Part shown: piece by piece, positions 7,417 through 10,057 of the stretch
How positions within the stretch are numbered: position 1 is the first letter of the stretch
Layout of the letters: every line of letters begins with the position of its first letter
Assembly (NCBI GenBank): GCA_900545125.1
Contig: UQXS01000079.1
Coordinates: forward strand, 1 to 10,057
Reading direction: 5' to 3'
Length of the DNA: 10,057 bases
DNA from: an uncultured Ruminococcus sp.
Lineage (GTDB): Bacteria; Bacillota; Clostridia; Oscillospirales; Ruminococcaceae
Translations under genes and position numbers: made by a program
The notes under the pieces: model-generated
The model's input: only the letters and a program-made list of their open reading frames with translations
Told to the model about the DNA's origin: nothing
Databases searched by the model: none

Positions 7417-8841
7417 ATGAGAAAGACTAAAATTGTATGTACTATAGGACCTGCTACCGATAACGAAAACATAATGCGTGAACTTATGCTTGCCGGCATG
7501 AATGTTGCCAGATTCAACTTTTCACACGGCGATTATGAGACCCACGAAAAAAGATTCAGAGTTATAGAAAAACTCAGATCGGAACTGGATCTGCCTGTAG
7601 CAACTCTCCTTGATACAAAGGGACCGGAAATAAGACTTGGAAAATTCGTTGACAATAAACCTGTCGAAATATTTGACGGGGATATATATACGCTTACTAC
7701 CGAGGATGTTCCTTGTACCAACGAGGTCGGCAGCGTAAGCTTCAAAAAGCTGCCAAGAGATGTAAGCATCGGTACAAAAATCCTTATCAACGACGGAGTT
7801 ATCGAGCTTGTTGCTGAAAAAGTGAGCAGTACTGATATAGTATGCCGTGTCGTTCATGGCGGAATTCTTTCCAATAATAAGGGGATAAACGTTCCGGGAG
7901 TGCAGCTTTCAATGCCATATCTCAGCGAAAGGGATATGGATGATCTTGAATTTGGTTCAAAAATCGGATTTGATTTTATTGCAGCCAGTTTTGTACGCAC
8001 GGCAGCCGATATCAACTATCTAAGGAAATTTACCCAGAGTCTTGGCTGGTTCAATGTGCGGATCATTGCAAAGATCGAGAACATTGACGGTGTTGAGAAC
8101 ATTGATGAGATACTCGAAGCTGCCGATGGTATAATGGTCGCACGAGGCGATATGGGCGTTGAGATTCCATTTGAGCAAATACCTGCAATTCAGAAGCAGA
8201 TAATAAAAAAAGGCTATAATTCTGGAAAACAAGTTATTACGGCAACGCAGATGCTGGAATCAATGATAACGAATCCACGTCCTACCAGAGCAGAGATAAC
8301 CGATGTTGCTAATGCAATATACGACGGAACAAGCGCTATAATGCTTTCCGGCGAAACAGCAGCCGGAGCTTATCCTGTGGAAACGGTAAAGACTATGGCT
8401 CTTATTGCGGAAACCACCGAAAAGAATATCGACTACAGGGGAAGATTTGCAATAAGACGTTCAGAACCGAACGGCAATATCGCCGAAGCTATTGCGCACG
8501 CCACTGTAACAACAGCTCATGATCTTAATGCAAAGGCTATAATCACGGTATCTCTGGGCGGACAGACGGCACGTCTGATTTCAAAATATCGTCCTGCCTG
8601 TTCGATAATCAGCTGTACGATGAGTGAAGTAGTATGCCGTCAGATGAATATGAGCTGGGGAGTTATTCCGTATATCATTGACGAAAAGAACAGCACCGAT
8701 GATCTGTTTGCCGCTGCTGTTGAGGCTGCTGAGTCTCATCGGCTTGTTGAGGACGGCGATCTTGTAGCTATTACTGCCGGAGTTCCTCTTGGTGTTTCGG
8801 GAACTACGAACCTCATGAAAGTTGAACGCATAGGAAAATAA
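7417..8841 (+). CDS. pyk: Pyruvate kinase, 474 aa
   Basis: Catalyses the last step of glycolysis, phosphoenolpyruvate + ADP to pyruvate + ATP, in the cytosol as a tetramer. Visible features: N-terminal TKIVCTIGPA; ARFNFSHG with Arg32, Asn34 and Ser36 (PEP and K+ site); DTKGPEIR (Asp67, Thr68); the family signature IIAKIEN with catalytic Lys219 and Mg-binding Glu221; MVARGDMGVE with Asp245; ATQMLESM; and SGETAAGAYP. The lid B domain spans about 72-167, and the C-terminal regulatory domain about 345-474. The length matches the short form; the extra C-terminal PEP-utiliser-like domain of Bacillus-type enzymes (about 585 aa) is absent. AGGGAG (7404-7409) lies 7 bases before the ATG. The 15-bp gap after pcrA suggests co-transcription, although the functions are unrelated. 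A terminator follows directly. Confidence 0.97.
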   Translation: MRKTKIVCTIGPATDNENIMRELMLAGMNVARFNFSHGDYETHEKRFRVIEKLRSELDLPVATLLDTKGPEIRLGKFVDNKPVEIFDGDIYTLTTEDVPCTNEVGSVSFKKLPRDVSIGTKILINDGVIELVAEKVSSTDIVCRVVHGGILSNNKGINVPGVQLSMPYLSERDMDDLEFGSKIGFDFIAASFVRTAADINYLRKFTQSLGWFNVRIIAKIENIDGVENIDEILEAADGIMVARGDMGVEIPFEQIPAIQKQIIKKGYNSGKQVITATQMLESMITNPRPTRAEITDVANAIYDGTSAIMLSGETAAGAYPVETVKTMALIAETTEKNIDYRGRFAIRRSEPNGNIAEAIAHATVTTAHDLNAKAIITVSLGGQTARLISKYRPACSIISCTMSEVVCRQMNMSWGVIPYIIDEKNSTDDLFAAAVEAAESHRLVEDGDLVAITAGVPLGVSGTTNLMKVERIGK

Positions 8842-8850
8842 CGTTATAAT

Positions 8851-8881
8851 AAAAACGACACCTGACAGGTGCCGTTTTTTT
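8851..8881. terminator. Bidirectional intrinsic terminator between pyk and the convergent GH9 gene
   Basis: The stem is CACCT (8858-8862) with AGGTG (8866-8870) and a three-base loop. It is extended after one A-C mismatch by CG/CG pairs and then by an A-run (8851-8855) facing a T-run (8875-8881). On the plus strand it ends in seven T 10 bases after the pyk stop. On the minus strand it ends in five U and lies 10 bases after the dockerin gene stop. It therefore suits both convergent genes. Confidence 0.85.
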
Positions 8882-8890
8882 GTTATGCTG

Positions 8891-10057
<1,167 letters not shown>

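Overview
The window looks like a chromosomal segment of a cellulolytic Ruminococcus-type Firmicute (Oscillospiraceae), most like the R. flavefaciens / R. champanellensis group. The reasons are a glycoside hydrolase family 9 (GH9) gene ending in a type I dockerin behind very long poly-threonine linkers, a second GH9 enzyme with a different architecture, Gram-positive ribosome binding sites (GGAGG, AGGGAG), low-to-moderate GC, and a PcrA-type helicase. The genus is an inference from protein architecture; no rRNA is present. R. albus is less likely, because its cellulases usually carry CBM37 rather than dockerins.

Layout. Positions 1-220 hold no gene. They contain two perfect hairpin repeats (14-38 and 50-92) and a strong hairpin at 189-219 that probably terminates the leftward unit. 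Positions 221-4792 are a leftward two-gene operon. The first gene is a 909-residue secreted GH9 cellulase (signal peptide, CBM4/9-like module, Ig-like domain, GH9 catalytic domain, charged linker, C-terminal membrane anchor). It is followed 18 bp later by a 607-residue protein of unknown function with one membrane segment. Positions 4793-5040 are a divergent intergenic region with the cellulase RBS, an AT-rich repeat block, two DnaA-box-like sites and the pcrA promoter. Positions 5041-8841 are a rightward pair, pcrA (DNA helicase) and pyk (pyruvate kinase), 15 bp apart and probably co-transcribed. A hairpin at 8851-8881 with an A-run on its left and a T-run on its right lies between pyk and the next convergent gene and probably serves both. 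From 8891 to the right edge runs the 3' part of a leftward cellulosomal GH9 gene: the end of the catalytic domain, a Thr-rich linker, an unidentified beta-rich module (probably a CBM), a 96-codon almost pure Thr linker made of trinucleotide repeats, and a dockerin.

Together, two GH9 enzymes with different deployment (one held at the membrane, one plugged into a cellulosome) flank a housekeeping replication/glycolysis pair. I saw no CRISPR array, transposase, phage gene, tRNA or rRNA. I found no clear new system. The most unusual points are the membrane-anchored GH9 co-transcribed with an unknown membrane protein, the unidentified module in the dockerin enzyme, the microsatellite-encoded linker and a roughly 40-residue insertion in PcrA.
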